NCBI GenBank assembly: GCA_965224105.1
Contig: CBDCYH010000001.1
Span: forward strand, 682,001 to 746,000
DNA from: CBDCYH01 sp965224105
GTDB taxonomy: Bacteria > Bacteroidota > Rhodothermia > Rhodothermales > JABDKH01
Direction of reading: 5' to 3'
DNA: 64,000 bases
Translations under genes and position numbers: made by a program
In this document: positions 53,221 through 62,106 of the stretch, piece by piece
How the letters are laid out: every line of letters begins with the position of its first letter
Numbering within the stretch: position 1 is the first letter of the stretch
Notes under the pieces: generated by a model
The model's database searches: none
What the model saw: only the letters and a program-made list of their open reading frames with translations
What the model was told of the DNA's origin: nothing

Positions 53221-54366
53221 GTGGCAGGGATATACATTCACGTGCCGTTCTGCACGCAGAGGTGTGTGTACTGCGATTTCTACTTCGTGACCACTGCCCA
53301 GGTCCATGAGCCATTTGTCGAGTCACTGAAAAGAGAGATCGATCATCTCAGTGGCCATTTCCGAGGCGAGTCCGTAGGGACCATCTACCTTGGCGGCGGA
53401 ACGCCATCCCTGCTGTCTCCAGCCAACGTGTTCGGTATCCTCGACAGCGTTGCACAAGCGTTCGAGGTTGACGACGACTGCGAAATTACCTTTGAACTGA
53501 ATCCGGAAGATGGTAGTCTGGACTACCTGCGGGAAATTCGCAGACTCGGCGTCAACAGGTTGAGTATCGGCGTCCAGTCTTTCTTCGATGCAGATTTACG
53601 ATTCATGAATCGCGCGCATTCTGCTGAGGAATCAGTAAATGTTGTCGCTGCCGCTCGTGCTGCCGGATTCGAAAATTTTTCGATTGACCTGATTTTTGGT
53701 TCGCCAGGACAACCTGTTGAATACTGGGGAGCAAATTTGGAAAAAGCGCACTCGCTCGGTATTCCGCATGTATCAACTTACGGGCTTACGATCGAGACAA
53801 AGACGCCCTTGGCGAATCAAATAGAAAGAGGTCTTGTCACGCCACTAGCCGAAGACGAAATGGCCGAACGGTATACCCTTACGATGGACTTACTTCGGTC
53901 GGCCGGTTATGAGCATTACGAAATCTCAAGCTTTGCAAAGTCCGGCATGCGATCACGGCATAATCAGGCCTACTGGAAACATGAAAACTACCTGGGCATG
54001 GGACCCTCCGCACATAGCTTCCTTTTTAATCGATTGCCGGCCCAGCGCTGGTCGAATATTCGGAGTCTAAAACGTTGGCATGCATTACTTAACCAGAATC
54101 AGTCACCAATTGAAATGAGAGAGTCGATTGACCTCGACAACCTCGCTAACGAGTATATTCTATTATCTCTGAGAACCTCTGACGGTTTAGACCTGGAAAC
54201 GCTACGCAACCGATACGGAGTCGACCTGCTGGATGAACGGATGGACGATATCGCCTATCTGGAATCGGAAAGCCTGATCAATCCGTTTAGGAACGACACT
54301 ATCAGTTTGACGGACGAGGGCAAATTGCTTTGCGACGTGGTGACTTCAAAACTTATTTTGGGATGA
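53221..54366 (+). CDS. hemW: Radical SAM haem chaperone HemW
   Basis: A 381-residue radical SAM protein. The cluster motif CTQRCVYC (Cys11, 15, 18) is followed by DF, YLGGGTPSLLS, FELNPEDGS, RLSIGVQSFFD and IDLIFGSPGQ, then a C-terminal HemN-like domain with YEISSFAKSGMRSRHNQAYW. HemW binds haem and delivers it to respiratory enzymes; the true oxygen-independent coproporphyrinogen oxidase HemN has a CxxxCxxCxC motif, and here the fourth cysteine is absent, supporting HemW. The start is a GTG directly after the previous stop. The last codons overlap the next gene as ATGA (54363-54366). Confidence 0.9.
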   Translation: MAGIYIHVPFCTQRCVYCDFYFVTTAQVHEPFVESLKREIDHLSGHFRGESVGTIYLGGGTPSLLSPANVFGILDSVAQAFEVDDDCEITFELNPEDGSLDYLREIRRLGVNRLSIGVQSFFDADLRFMNRAHSAEESVNVVAAARAAGFENFSIDLIFGSPGQPVEYWGANLEKAHSLGIPHVSTYGLTIETKTPLANQIERGLVTPLAEDEMAERYTLTMDLLRSAGYEHYEISSFAKSGMRSRHNQAYWKHENYLGMGPSAHSFLFNRLPAQRWSNIRSLKRWHALLNQNQSPIEMRESIDLDNLANEYILLSLRTSDGLDLETLRNRYGVDLLDERMDDIAYLESESLINPFRNDTISLTDEGKLLCDVVTSKLILG

Positions 54367-54851
54367 TGGAGGGAAGAATCGGCCTGTTAATACTGCCCGC
54401 TCTGATGTTCATCTGCCTGGGTTGCCAGACGGACAAAGGAGACGACGGACCGTCACTGGAATTCCGGGCGGACGGCGAGCTCGCGTTCCTTGATTCAGCC
54501 GGAGCTGTAATCACGCGCATTGCGATTGAGATTGTCGAATCAGAAGAAGATCAGGCCCGCGGTCTAATGGGGCGCACATCGCTTCCTGCTCGCGGTGGAA
54601 TGCTCTTCCCCTATGCCGAAGAGGATATGCGGAATTTCTGGATGAAGAACACTCCCCTCCCGCTAGACCTAATATTTATCCGAGCCGATTCATCGATAGA
54701 GAACATCGTGAAGCGGACTCGACCCTACTCGGAGGACCAGATTCTGTCGACAGGACCTGCCAAAGCCGTATTGGAAGTTCGTGCGGGATTTACAGATCAA
54801 CATGGCATTGATGAGACTACCAAAATATCATGGAAAAGACGCTCAGACTGA
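54363..54851 (+). CDS. DUF192 lipoprotein (first of a tandem pair)
   Basis: A 162-residue lipoprotein: lipobox CLGC with acylated Cys21, then a DUF192 domain with the family core RGLMGRTSLPARGGMLFPYAEE and NFWMKNTPLPLDLIFI. DUF192 proteins are small beta-barrel proteins of unknown function. The ATG at 54363 overlaps the hemW stop by four bases. The gene overlaps the next DUF192 gene by 22 bases. The upstream start at 54330 was rejected because it precedes the signal peptide with polar residues. Confidence 0.87.
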   Translation: MMEGRIGLLILPALMFICLGCQTDKGDDGPSLEFRADGELAFLDSAGAVITRIAIEIVESEEDQARGLMGRTSLPARGGMLFPYAEEDMRNFWMKNTPLPLDLIFIRADSSIENIVKRTRPYSEDQILSTGPAKAVLEVRAGFTDQHGIDETTKISWKRRSD

Positions 54852-55318
54852 GCCAGACTCTGGCAATCTTGCTCTGCCTGATTCTGGCTGGATGTAGCAA
54901 GAACGACCCACCGCAGCCACCTCCGGAGGTACCGTTTGTTAGGGAGGGAACACTCGAGTTCAAACGAGGTGATGAGACCCTGGATACCATTGGAATTGAG
55001 ATCGCGGATGATGATTCTACTCGCGAGCGGGGGTTGATGGAGCGGAATTCGCTGCCAGATCGGTCGGGCATGTTGTTCATCTTCGACGAAGAAACGCCGC
55101 AGCGTTTTTGGATGGCAAACACCAGGATCTCGTTGGATCTGGTATTTGCTGCCGCAGACGGTGACATTGTTGAGATCGCTCGTTACACTCGACCGTTGTC
55201 TCAGCAGGGCGTCGAATCGGCTACTCCCGCTCTGTACGTTGTAGAAGTCCAGGCTGGTTATACCGAAAACCTGGGCCTTGTTGTGGGAGACAGGATTGAG
55301 TTCGCCTATCTGGATTGA
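54830..55318 (+). CDS. DUF192 lipoprotein (second of a tandem pair)
   Basis: A 162-residue paralogue of the preceding protein: lipobox LAGC with acylated Cys22, a Pro-rich linker, and a DUF192 domain with RGLMERNSLPDRSGMLFIFDEE and RFWMANTRISLDLVFA. Both share the GxxxxxA...LEVxAG-type C-terminus (VVEVQAGYTENLGLVVGD here). The 22-base overlap with the upstream gene suggests coupled translation. It ends six bases before the convergent A-type carrier gene. Confidence 0.87.
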   Translation: MEKTLRLSQTLAILLCLILAGCSKNDPPQPPPEVPFVREGTLEFKRGDETLDTIGIEIADDDSTRERGLMERNSLPDRSGMLFIFDEETPQRFWMANTRISLDLVFAAADGDIVEIARYTRPLSQQGVESATPALYVVEVQAGYTENLGLVVGDRIEFAYLD

Positions 55319-55324
55319 GCAGGA

Positions 55325-55663
55325 TTAGAGTCCAAACGATTCGCCACACGCGCACGTGCGGGCAGCTTGGGGATTTGCAAAATGGAACCCTTTGCCATCC
55401 AGACCATCGGTAAAATCCAGGACGGTCCCCTCGACATAGGCTTTCGAACGGTTATCAAGTAGAACTTTTATTCCGCTGAGGTCCCACTCAGAATCAGCAT
55501 CAGATTTATTACTGTCCCACCCGAGGTCGTATGTAAGGCCGGAACATCCCCCTTGAATAACTGCCACGCGCAGGTATGTCTCATCCAGATTAACCTTCTC
55601 CGCGCCGGCAACGAACTTGAGGCGATCGACAGCAGCGTCAGTAATAGAAATGGGTAGCGACAT
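55325..55663 (-). CDS. A-type iron-sulfur carrier (IscA/SufA/ErpA family)
   Basis: A 112-residue protein with the three family cysteines: Cys40 in GGCSG, and Cys104 and Cys106 in TCACGESFGL. Also SITDAAVDRLKFV, LRVAVIQGGCSGLTYDLGWD and LDFTDGLDGKGFHFANPQA. A-type carriers hold and transfer Fe-S clusters to client proteins. The gene is divergent from sufB with 163 bases between and convergent to the DUF192 pair. It may be the carrier for the adjacent Suf machine; IscA, SufA and ErpA cannot be told apart here. Confidence 0.93.
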   Translation of the reverse strand: MSLPISITDAAVDRLKFVAGAEKVNLDETYLRVAVIQGGCSGLTYDLGWDSNKSDADSEWDLSGIKVLLDNRSKAYVEGTVLDFTDGLDGKGFHFANPQAARTCACGESFGL

Positions 55664-55768
55664 ACGCAGAGTTGCTGTTTATGATATTCCGGATTCCGTG
55701 ACTTCTAATTATGAAGGGCATCCAAAATGTCGGACGCCCGGTACCCCTTCGGCAACTTTCCTCAATAG

Positions 55769-55806
55769 TTTGAGTTCCGGTACTTCTTCTTTAGACTTAA
55801 TCTAAA
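55769..55806 (+). promoter_or_regulatory. Candidate suf promoter with overlapping operator
   Basis: TTTG at 55769-55772 and TAGACTTA at 55792-55799 are 19 bases apart, matching the Bacteroidota -33/-7 spacing. A perfect inverted repeat, TTTAGA at 55790-55795 and TCTAAA at 55801-55806 with a 5-base spacer, covers the -7 element and the probable transcription start. The sufB ATG is 20 bases downstream. The repeat resembles the TTTAG...CTAAA form of DtxR/MntR-type metal regulator sites; the actual regulator is unknown and not encoded in the window. Confidence 0.5.
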
Positions 55807-55826
55807 TAAGCACCTTTTTCACCGAT

Positions 55827-57287
55827 ATGAGCCAGTCGGAAACCGAATATTTAGAACAAGTTGCGGACAGCGACTACGAGTACGGTTTTGTCACTGAAAT
55901 CGATGCCGACACGGCTCCGAAGGGACTTTCCGAAGCGACCGTTCGACTTATTTCATCCAAGAAGGAGGAGCCGCAATGGATGCTGGACTGGCGCTTGAAG
56001 GCTTTTCGTCATTGGTCCAGACTTAACGAAAAGCGTGCTATACCAAACTGGGCACACCTGGAATTTGAGGAGATAGATTTTCAGGATATCAGCTATTACT
56101 CGGCTCCGAACAATAAGCCTCGATACGAAAGTCTTGATGAGGTCGACCCGGAGCTGATAAGGACCTTCGAACGCTTGGGCATACCGCTGCTTGAGCAAAA
56201 GCGTCTTGCCGGAGTTGCGGTTGATGTCGTCATGGACTCCGTCTCTGTCGCCACAACATTCAAAGAAGAGCTGGAAAAACACGGGATAATTTTTTGCTCC
56301 TTTGGGGAAGCCGTGCGTGATCACCCGGAGCTTGTACAGAAGTACATCGGCTCCGTAGTTCCGCACACAGACAATTTCTATGCGGCTCTGAATTCTGCCG
56401 TTTTCAGTGATGGGTCGTTTTGCTATATCCCACCAGGTGTTAGGTGTCCGATGGAACTCAGCACATACTTCCGAATCAATCAGGCGGGCACGGGCCAATT
56501 TGAACGAACGCTTATCGTTGCTGACAAAGGTTCGTACGTAAGTTACCTGGAGGGATGCACTGCACCTCGGCGCGACGAACATCAGTTACACGCGGCAGTC
56601 GTTGAAATTATCGCCCACGAAGGAGCAGAGGTGAAGTATTCGACGATCCAGAACTGGTATCCCGGATCTGATGACGGAAAGGGAGGCGTGTACAATTTTG
56701 TAACGAAGCGTGGTATCTGCACGGGTGATAGAAGCAAGATTTCGTGGACTCAGCTCGAAACCGGTAGTGCCATTACCTGGAAATATCCGAGTGTAATCCT
56801 GAAGGGTGACTCATCCGTCGGAGAGTTTTACTCAGTTGCGTTTACCAAAGGAATGCAGCAAGCAGACACCGGCACGAAGATGATTCACCTAGGAAAAGAC
56901 TCAAGCAGTACGATTATTTCAAAAGGTATCTCTGCGGGGCGTAGCAACAACAGTTATAGAGGGCTTGTCAAAATTAGTCCGAAAGCGGCTAACGCTCGCA
57001 ATTTTTCCCAGTGCGACTCACTTTTGTTGGGCGATAAATGTGGCGCGCACACCTTCCCCTATCTGGAGGTAAGCAACCCCACTGCGAAAGTGGAACACGA
57101 AGCCACTACCTCAAAAGTCGGAGAGGACCAGATCTTTTACTGCAATCAGCGCGGAATTGGAGAGGCGGAAGCAATTAAGCTCATTGTCAATGGTTTCTGC
57201 AAAGAGATACTTGCTGAGCTACCGATGGAGTTTGCGGTGGAAGCGCAAAAGCTGCTGGCGATTGAACTTGAAGGCAGTGTCGGCTAG
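55827..57287 (+). CDS. sufB: Fe-S cluster scaffold subunit SufB
   Basis: A 486-residue core subunit of the SufBC2D complex, which builds Fe-S clusters. Seen: the N-terminal KKEEPQWMLDWRLKAFRHW, ISYYSAPNNKPRY, the FCYIPPGVRCPMELSTYFRIN block, EGCTAPRRDEHQLHAAVVEI, FVTKRG, and the C-terminal QCDSLLLGDKCGAHTFPYLEV with the conserved Cys. Length is standard. It is the first gene of a five-gene operon (sufB, C, D, S and the SufE-DUF59 fusion) and lies behind a candidate promoter-operator. Confidence 0.96.
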   Translation: MSQSETEYLEQVADSDYEYGFVTEIDADTAPKGLSEATVRLISSKKEEPQWMLDWRLKAFRHWSRLNEKRAIPNWAHLEFEEIDFQDISYYSAPNNKPRYESLDEVDPELIRTFERLGIPLLEQKRLAGVAVDVVMDSVSVATTFKEELEKHGIIFCSFGEAVRDHPELVQKYIGSVVPHTDNFYAALNSAVFSDGSFCYIPPGVRCPMELSTYFRINQAGTGQFERTLIVADKGSYVSYLEGCTAPRRDEHQLHAAVVEIIAHEGAEVKYSTIQNWYPGSDDGKGGVYNFVTKRGICTGDRSKISWTQLETGSAITWKYPSVILKGDSSVGEFYSVAFTKGMQQADTGTKMIHLGKDSSSTIISKGISAGRSNNSYRGLVKISPKAANARNFSQCDSLLLGDKCGAHTFPYLEVSNPTAKVEHEATTSKVGEDQIFYCNQRGIGEAEAIKLIVNGFCKEILAELPMEFAVEAQKLLAIELEGSVG

Positions 57288-57317
57288 ACCAGCCCAGTGT
57301 AAAACATCAATTTTCCC

Positions 57318-58070
57318 ATGCTCGAGATTAAAAATCTACATGCCTCTATAGACGAGACACCAATTCTTAAAGGTATCAACCTGGTGATTTCTCCCGGCGA
57401 AACGCATGCTGTGATGGGTCCGAACGGATCTGGCAAAAGCACACTTGCTGCGGTTCTGGCGGGTCGCGAAGAGTACGAAATTACCGAAGGTAGCATCTCC
57501 TTTCGAGGTCAGGATCTACTTGAGCTCGGCGCGGACGAACGAGCACGGGAAGGAATATTTTTGGCCTTCCAGTATCCAGTTGAGCTTCCCGGTGTCAGCA
57601 TGTCAAATTTCTTGCGGGAAAGTGTGAATGCGATCCGTGAGCACCGTGAAGAACCAAAACTCTCGGCAGTCGATTTTCTTTCCCTCATGAAAGAGAAGGC
57701 GAAGCTTGTGGACCTCAACCCGAATCTGAAAAAACGCTCCGTTAACGAAGGCTTTTCCGGCGGGGAAAAGAAGCGCAACGAGATTTTCCAGCTGGCAATG
57801 CTCGAACCCTATCTCGCAATCCTGGACGAAACAGATTCCGGTTTAGACATAGACGCGTTGCGAATTGTCGCTGATGGCGTAAATCAGCTCCGGTCTTCTA
57901 ACCGCTCGTTCATGGTGATCACCCACTATCAACGACTACTCGATTACATCGTCCCTGATGTCGTCCACGTACTCATGGATGGACAGATTTTGAAAACTGG
58001 AGATAAAGACCTGGCTCTCGAGCTGGAGCGGCAAGGGTATGACTGGCTGAAAAGCGAGGTTGCCTACTAG
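57318..58070 (+). CDS. sufC: Fe-S assembly ATPase SufC
   Basis: A 250-residue soluble ABC-type ATPase that energises SufBCD. Seen: Walker A GPNGSGKST, Q-loop FQYPVELPGV, signature FSGGEKKRNEI, Walker B AILDETDSGLD and switch VITHY. The ATG at 57318 follows sufB by 30 bases. The stop TAG overlaps the GTG start of sufD by one base. Confidence 0.96.
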   Translation: MLEIKNLHASIDETPILKGINLVISPGETHAVMGPNGSGKSTLAAVLAGREEYEITEGSISFRGQDLLELGADERAREGIFLAFQYPVELPGVSMSNFLRESVNAIREHREEPKLSAVDFLSLMKEKAKLVDLNPNLKKRSVNEGFSGGEKKRNEIFQLAMLEPYLAILDETDSGLDIDALRIVADGVNQLRSSNRSFMVITHYQRLLDYIVPDVVHVLMDGQILKTGDKDLALELERQGYDWLKSEVAY

Positions 58071-59401
58071 TGGAAGTGCTCGAAACACAGAACGCAGCCA
58101 ACGTCAAAATGGAGAAGCTTTCGGATCTTCTGTCTCGCATCTCAGAGTCTGGGACCCCGCGTCGCAGAGAATCAGACATTGTGCTGAGTGAGTTCTATGA
58201 CAACGCATCAAAGGCACTCGCACTGTCTGGACTCCCAACTGGTCGTGAGGAAAAATGGAAATACACAGATATTTCAAAGGTGCTCAATGGCTCTCTGCTG
58301 ATGAGGCCTTCCCGGGCGGCCGACCAAGATAAGTCTGAAAGACCGCAACTCAGCGGTTCCTGGAATGGCAACATCGCCGTCATTGTGGACGGTGTGTTCT
58401 CTCCGGCATCGTCGAACCTTGGAAAGGAAGTCGTAGTCTCGACGATCAGAGAAGCTGCTAAATCGCACTCAGCAATTGTTGGCAACTACTTTGGTCGTTG
58501 CATTGAGGACAGTGATAGTCTGGCTATGCTAAACCAAATCGATCCCCTCGACGGATTGTTTGTGTACGCTCCTCCAGGTGAAGTTGGCCAATTGTTGATA
58601 ATGAATGTCCAAACTGAACATGTTGCGAACGCGCTTTTGCAACCACGCTTCCTTGTAGTGGCTGAAGAGCGAGCCAAACTCTCCATTATCTGTTCGCAAG
58701 GCGATGATACCGCAAACGGCGCAGTCACCAATGCCGTGTCGGAGCTGTATACCAATTCGCATGCCAGAATTGAGTTTGCATGCGTGCAAGAGATTTCACC
58801 GCGGAACTCGATCGTAAATTCTATCTATGTTGAGCAAGAATCCAACAGCGTAGTTTCAACCAGTACGGCATCTCTCTCCGGAAAACTAATCAGGAACAAC
58901 ATCACGTTTCGCGTTAATGGCACCCACTGCGAGTCGCGCCTAAGCGGTGTTGTCCTCGCAAACGATTCGATGCATGTAGACAATCACACCATTGTAGATC
59001 ATGCAGTTCCAGATTGCTACAGCGAGGAACTGTACAAGAACATCATTGCCGATAATGCAGTTGGTGTCTTTAACGGTAAGGTGTATGTACGACGGGATGC
59101 CCAGCGAACCAACGCATATCAGTCGAACAAGTCTATCATTTTGGGTGATACAGCTCGAATGTATTCCAAACCAGAACTCGAGATCTACGCAGACGACGTC
59201 AAGTGCAGCCATGGTGCGACAACGGGACAGATCGATCCTGAAGCTTTGTTCTACCTGCGATCTCGCGGCCTATCGATGGAAAAGGCTACCGCCCTACTGA
59301 TCTCCGCCTTTACCGATGATGCCATCGATGCCATCTCCGACTCTGAAATCCGTCAGTACGTGCGTGACCGGGTTGAAGCTAAATTGCCTTCTATAAAGTA
59401 G
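58070..59401 (+). CDS. sufD: Fe-S assembly protein SufD
   Basis: A 443-residue partner of SufB. The N-terminal region includes LPTGREEKWKYTDISKVL, and the conserved C-terminal beta-helix has DNHTIVDHAVPDCYSEELYKNIIADNAVGVFNGKVYV followed by ADDVKCSHGATTGQIDPEALFYLRSRGL, with the Cys-His pair (KCSHGAT) of the SufB-SufD interface cluster site. The start is a GTG at 58070 overlapping the sufC stop (TAGTG). Length is normal. Confidence 0.95.
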   Translation: MEVLETQNAANVKMEKLSDLLSRISESGTPRRRESDIVLSEFYDNASKALALSGLPTGREEKWKYTDISKVLNGSLLMRPSRAADQDKSERPQLSGSWNGNIAVIVDGVFSPASSNLGKEVVVSTIREAAKSHSAIVGNYFGRCIEDSDSLAMLNQIDPLDGLFVYAPPGEVGQLLIMNVQTEHVANALLQPRFLVVAEERAKLSIICSQGDDTANGAVTNAVSELYTNSHARIEFACVQEISPRNSIVNSIYVEQESNSVVSTSTASLSGKLIRNNITFRVNGTHCESRLSGVVLANDSMHVDNHTIVDHAVPDCYSEELYKNIIADNAVGVFNGKVYVRRDAQRTNAYQSNKSIILGDTARMYSKPELEIYADDVKCSHGATTGQIDPEALFYLRSRGLSMEKATALLISAFTDDAIDAISDSEIRQYVRDRVEAKLPSIK

Positions 59402-59414
59402 ACAGACCGCGGTT

Positions 59415-60653
59415 ATGCGTGCCTCTGATGTCATTCCCTCATTTGATGTCGATCAAATAAGAAATCAGTTCCCCGCACTGGATCAGTCGGTTGGCGGTGA
59501 ACGCCTTGTCTATCTGGACAATGCTGCGACGACTCAAAAACCGGAGGCAGTCATTAGTACTGTTGCGGACTACTATCGGTCTTTCAATGCGAATGTACAT
59601 AGAGGGGTCCACACGCTTTCCCAACAAGCAACTGACGCTTACGAGAAGTCAAGAAGCGCCGTCAAGGAGTTTGTCCATGCTCGTGAAGCGAGGGAAATTG
59701 TTTTTACCAAAGGAACTACAGACGCCATCAACCTTGTTGCGAATGGACTCTCTGATTCTCTGAAAGAAGGAGATGAGATCCTGTTGACGGAAATGGAGCA
59801 CCACTCCAATATTGTCCCATGGCAGCTCACCGCCAGAAAAACGAACGCGGTAGTCAAATTCGTACGGGTGCTACCCAACGGAGAGTTGGATCTGGATCAT
59901 TTCGACGAGTTGCTATCCGAAAGAACAAAAATTATAGCGGTTGCGCACACGTCAAATTCTCTCGGGACTATCAATCCCATCAAAAGAATTGTTGCTAGCT
60001 CAAGGCAGGTTGGCGCACTCGTGCTCGTTGATGGGGCCCAGGCAGTCCAACACGGCAAGGTTGATCTACAGGATCTTGGCTGTGACTTTTTCTGCTTCTC
60101 GTCGCACAAAATGTATGGGCCCACCGGAGTCGGCGTTCTTTACGGTAAGGAAGATATTCTGGAAAAGCTCCCTCCATACCAAGGCGGCGGAGATATGATC
60201 AAGACAGTCTCGACAAGTGGCGTCACCTTTGCTGAACTACCCTACAAATTTGAAGCTGGCACCCCCAACATAGCGGGTGTAATCGGGTTAGCGGCGGCTA
60301 TCTCTTTCCTCACTGGAGTTGGACTCAAGGAAATTGAAAGCCATGAAAGAAATTTGCTCCGCTCATCAACGAACTCCCTAAAGCAGATAGGAGGTGTTCG
60401 AATCGTAGGAGAAGCCGATGCTAAGGCAGGCGTAGTTTCATTCCTGATTGGAAACACGCATCCATACGATGTGGGAACCATTCTCAACCAGCAAGGGATT
60501 GCGGTTAGGACGGGGCATCATTGTACCATGCCACTCATGACCAAGCTCAAAATACCAGGAACTGTCCGAGCGTCCTTCGGACTGTATAATACCGAGGATG
60601 ATATTGACAAGCTTGTGAAAGGAGTTGCGATAGCCTCTCGCATCCTGTCGTGA
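59415..60653 (+). CDS. sufS: Cysteine desulfurase SufS
   Basis: A 412-residue PLP enzyme releasing sulfur from cysteine as a protein persulfide. Seen: VYLDNAATTQKPEAV, HRGVHTLSQQATDAYE, EMEHHSNIVPWQ, the PLP lysine in FCFSSHKMYGPTGVGVLYG and the active-site Cys in RTGHHCTMPLM. This is the group II (SufS) form, which requires SufE; a SufE domain is encoded by the next gene. The last four bases overlap its GTG start (GTGA at 60650-60653). Confidence 0.95.
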   Translation: MRASDVIPSFDVDQIRNQFPALDQSVGGERLVYLDNAATTQKPEAVISTVADYYRSFNANVHRGVHTLSQQATDAYEKSRSAVKEFVHAREAREIVFTKGTTDAINLVANGLSDSLKEGDEILLTEMEHHSNIVPWQLTARKTNAVVKFVRVLPNGELDLDHFDELLSERTKIIAVAHTSNSLGTINPIKRIVASSRQVGALVLVDGAQAVQHGKVDLQDLGCDFFCFSSHKMYGPTGVGVLYGKEDILEKLPPYQGGGDMIKTVSTSGVTFAELPYKFEAGTPNIAGVIGLAAAISFLTGVGLKEIESHERNLLRSSTNSLKQIGGVRIVGEADAKAGVVSFLIGNTHPYDVGTILNQQGIAVRTGHHCTMPLMTKLKIPGTVRASFGLYNTEDDIDKLVKGVAIASRILS

Positions 60654-61408
60654 CACATCGCTCTGTAAATACTCGCGTTCAAAAACTGATCGACGATTTT
60701 AATCTATTCGACGATTGGATGAGTAAGTACGAGTATATAATCGAACTTGGCAAAGAGCTGCCTGGTTTGTCGGACGAGGAAAAGATTCCAGAGTATAAGA
60801 TTCCGGGCTGCCAGTCAAACGTGTGGATAATCCCCAGTGTTGATGACGAAACTGGGATGATGAGATTTAGAGCAGACAGCGACGCGCTGATAACCAAGGG
60901 ACTGGTCGCGCTCTTGTTATCCGTATTTGATGACCAACAGGCAGAGCAAGTCGCCAATGCCGACGTGGAATTTCTGGAAGTGATTGGGATGAGCGAGCAT
61001 TTGTCGTCGACGCGCAAGAACGGGCTATCACAAATGCTAAAGCGGATCAAGATGTTCGCATCCTCTTCTGCGGGTCTTCCGGCACAGGCATCCTCTGAAA
61101 CAGTCACTGTCGACAGGGATGCTGTAGAAGCCGCAATCCGTACCGTGTACGACCCAGAGATTCCTGTAAACGTGTATGACCTTGGACTAATTTATGAGGT
61201 CATTATCAATCCGGATAACACGGTCTTTGTCCAGATGACACTCACAACTCCGAATTGTCCCGCAGCCGCTTACTTGCCGAACCAGGTGGAGCAGGCTGTC
61301 CGCGGTCTGGAAGGTGTAAATGATGCGCGAGTCGAGATAACGTTCGAGCCTCCTTATACAATCGAGATGATGTCGGAAGCGGCGAAGCTCGAGCTAGGCT
61401 TGCTTTAG
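60650..61408 (+). CDS. sufE: SufE-DUF59 (SufT/MIP18-like) fusion protein
   Basis: A 252-residue two-domain protein. Residues 1-136 are SufE: KLIDDFNLFDDWMSKYEYIIELGKELP and KIPGCQSNVWI, with Cys54 as persulfide acceptor from SufS. A short linker (137-153) leads to a DUF59 domain (154-252) with DPEIPVNVYDLGLIY (168-182) and the conserved Cys203 in TTPNCP, as in SufT and MIP18 proteins that help deliver Fe-S clusters. Many suf operons carry a separate DUF59 gene; here sulfur transfer and the maturation factor are one chain. The GTG start overlaps sufS by four bases. Both domains look intact. Confidence 0.92.
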   Translation: MTHRSVNTRVQKLIDDFNLFDDWMSKYEYIIELGKELPGLSDEEKIPEYKIPGCQSNVWIIPSVDDETGMMRFRADSDALITKGLVALLLSVFDDQQAEQVANADVEFLEVIGMSEHLSSTRKNGLSQMLKRIKMFASSSAGLPAQASSETVTVDRDAVEAAIRTVYDPEIPVNVYDLGLIYEVIINPDNTVFVQMTLTTPNCPAAAYLPNQVEQAVRGLEGVNDARVEITFEPPYTIEMMSEAAKLELGLL

Positions 61409-62086
61409 CTACCCATCGAAGTCGATCTCGTCGTCCCTTATTCGAAGCCTGTTCGACAACTCGTCCTGGTCGTCTCTAGTAATGTGGACACCTTTTTCGT
61501 GGAGTAGCTTTCCGCAGAGTTCGATCCCATCGACCATCCCTCTCGTAAAATCACCAGAGACAATCCCTTTGCGAATCCTGTCAACTACTTCAACCCAATC
61601 GTCTGATTCCACCTTGCTGTTGATTCCTTCGTCGCCAATCACCTCGATGCGGCGCTCGAAGACTGACACGAACAGCAAGATGCCGGTTCGGTCTTTCGTC
61701 AGAAATACCTCTTCCTCCACAAACGCTCGCATCGCTTGAAGGTGTACCATCCTGTTCATTAGGCGATTGCCCGTGCACAGCCGATGGAAGCTCGGCCATA
61801 CGAAGGCCAGCACCCCTCCAACCAGTCCACACACGAGCACGCTGGCGAGTGCACCCCAACCTGTGTATGCCCAACCGAGGTTCCAACCTGAATAGATCGG
61901 CAGTAACAGCAAGTGGAGAAGAACGGCGACCAGAATAAATATCATTACTGCACGAACGATTCCCAGACCGTAATCGTCGCTTCGCTCTGCAAGACAGGCC
62001 ACGATTTCGCCAGAAGTGTTTTTCTCCGCGTCCGCCACTGCAGCTTCAATGCGGTCATGATCAATATTGCGGAAGATATCTGCCAT
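61409..62086 (-). CDS. TPM-domain membrane protein
   Basis: A 225-residue inner membrane protein. An N-terminal piece of the TPM domain (HDRIEAAVADAEKNTSGEIVACLAERSDDY) is followed by two membrane segments (about 42-64 and 78-100), then by the rest of a TPM-type fold: FLTKDRTGILLFVSVFERRIEVIGDEGINSKV and GIVSGDFTRGMVDGIELCGKLL. TPM proteins include a plant thylakoid phosphatase and many bacterial proteins of unknown role. The ATG at 62086 is chosen over an in-frame TTG. It follows modB by 20 bases and abuts the suf operon tail to tail. Confidence 0.8.
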   Translation of the reverse strand: MADIFRNIDHDRIEAAVADAEKNTSGEIVACLAERSDDYGLGIVRAVMIFILVAVLLHLLLLPIYSGWNLGWAYTGWGALASVLVCGLVGGVLAFVWPSFHRLCTGNRLMNRMVHLQAMRAFVEEEVFLTKDRTGILLFVSVFERRIEVIGDEGINSKVESDDWVEVVDRIRKGIVSGDFTRGMVDGIELCGKLLHEKGVHITRDDQDELSNRLRIRDDEIDFDG

Positions 62087-62106
62087 GATCAAATATACTG
62101 AATCGG

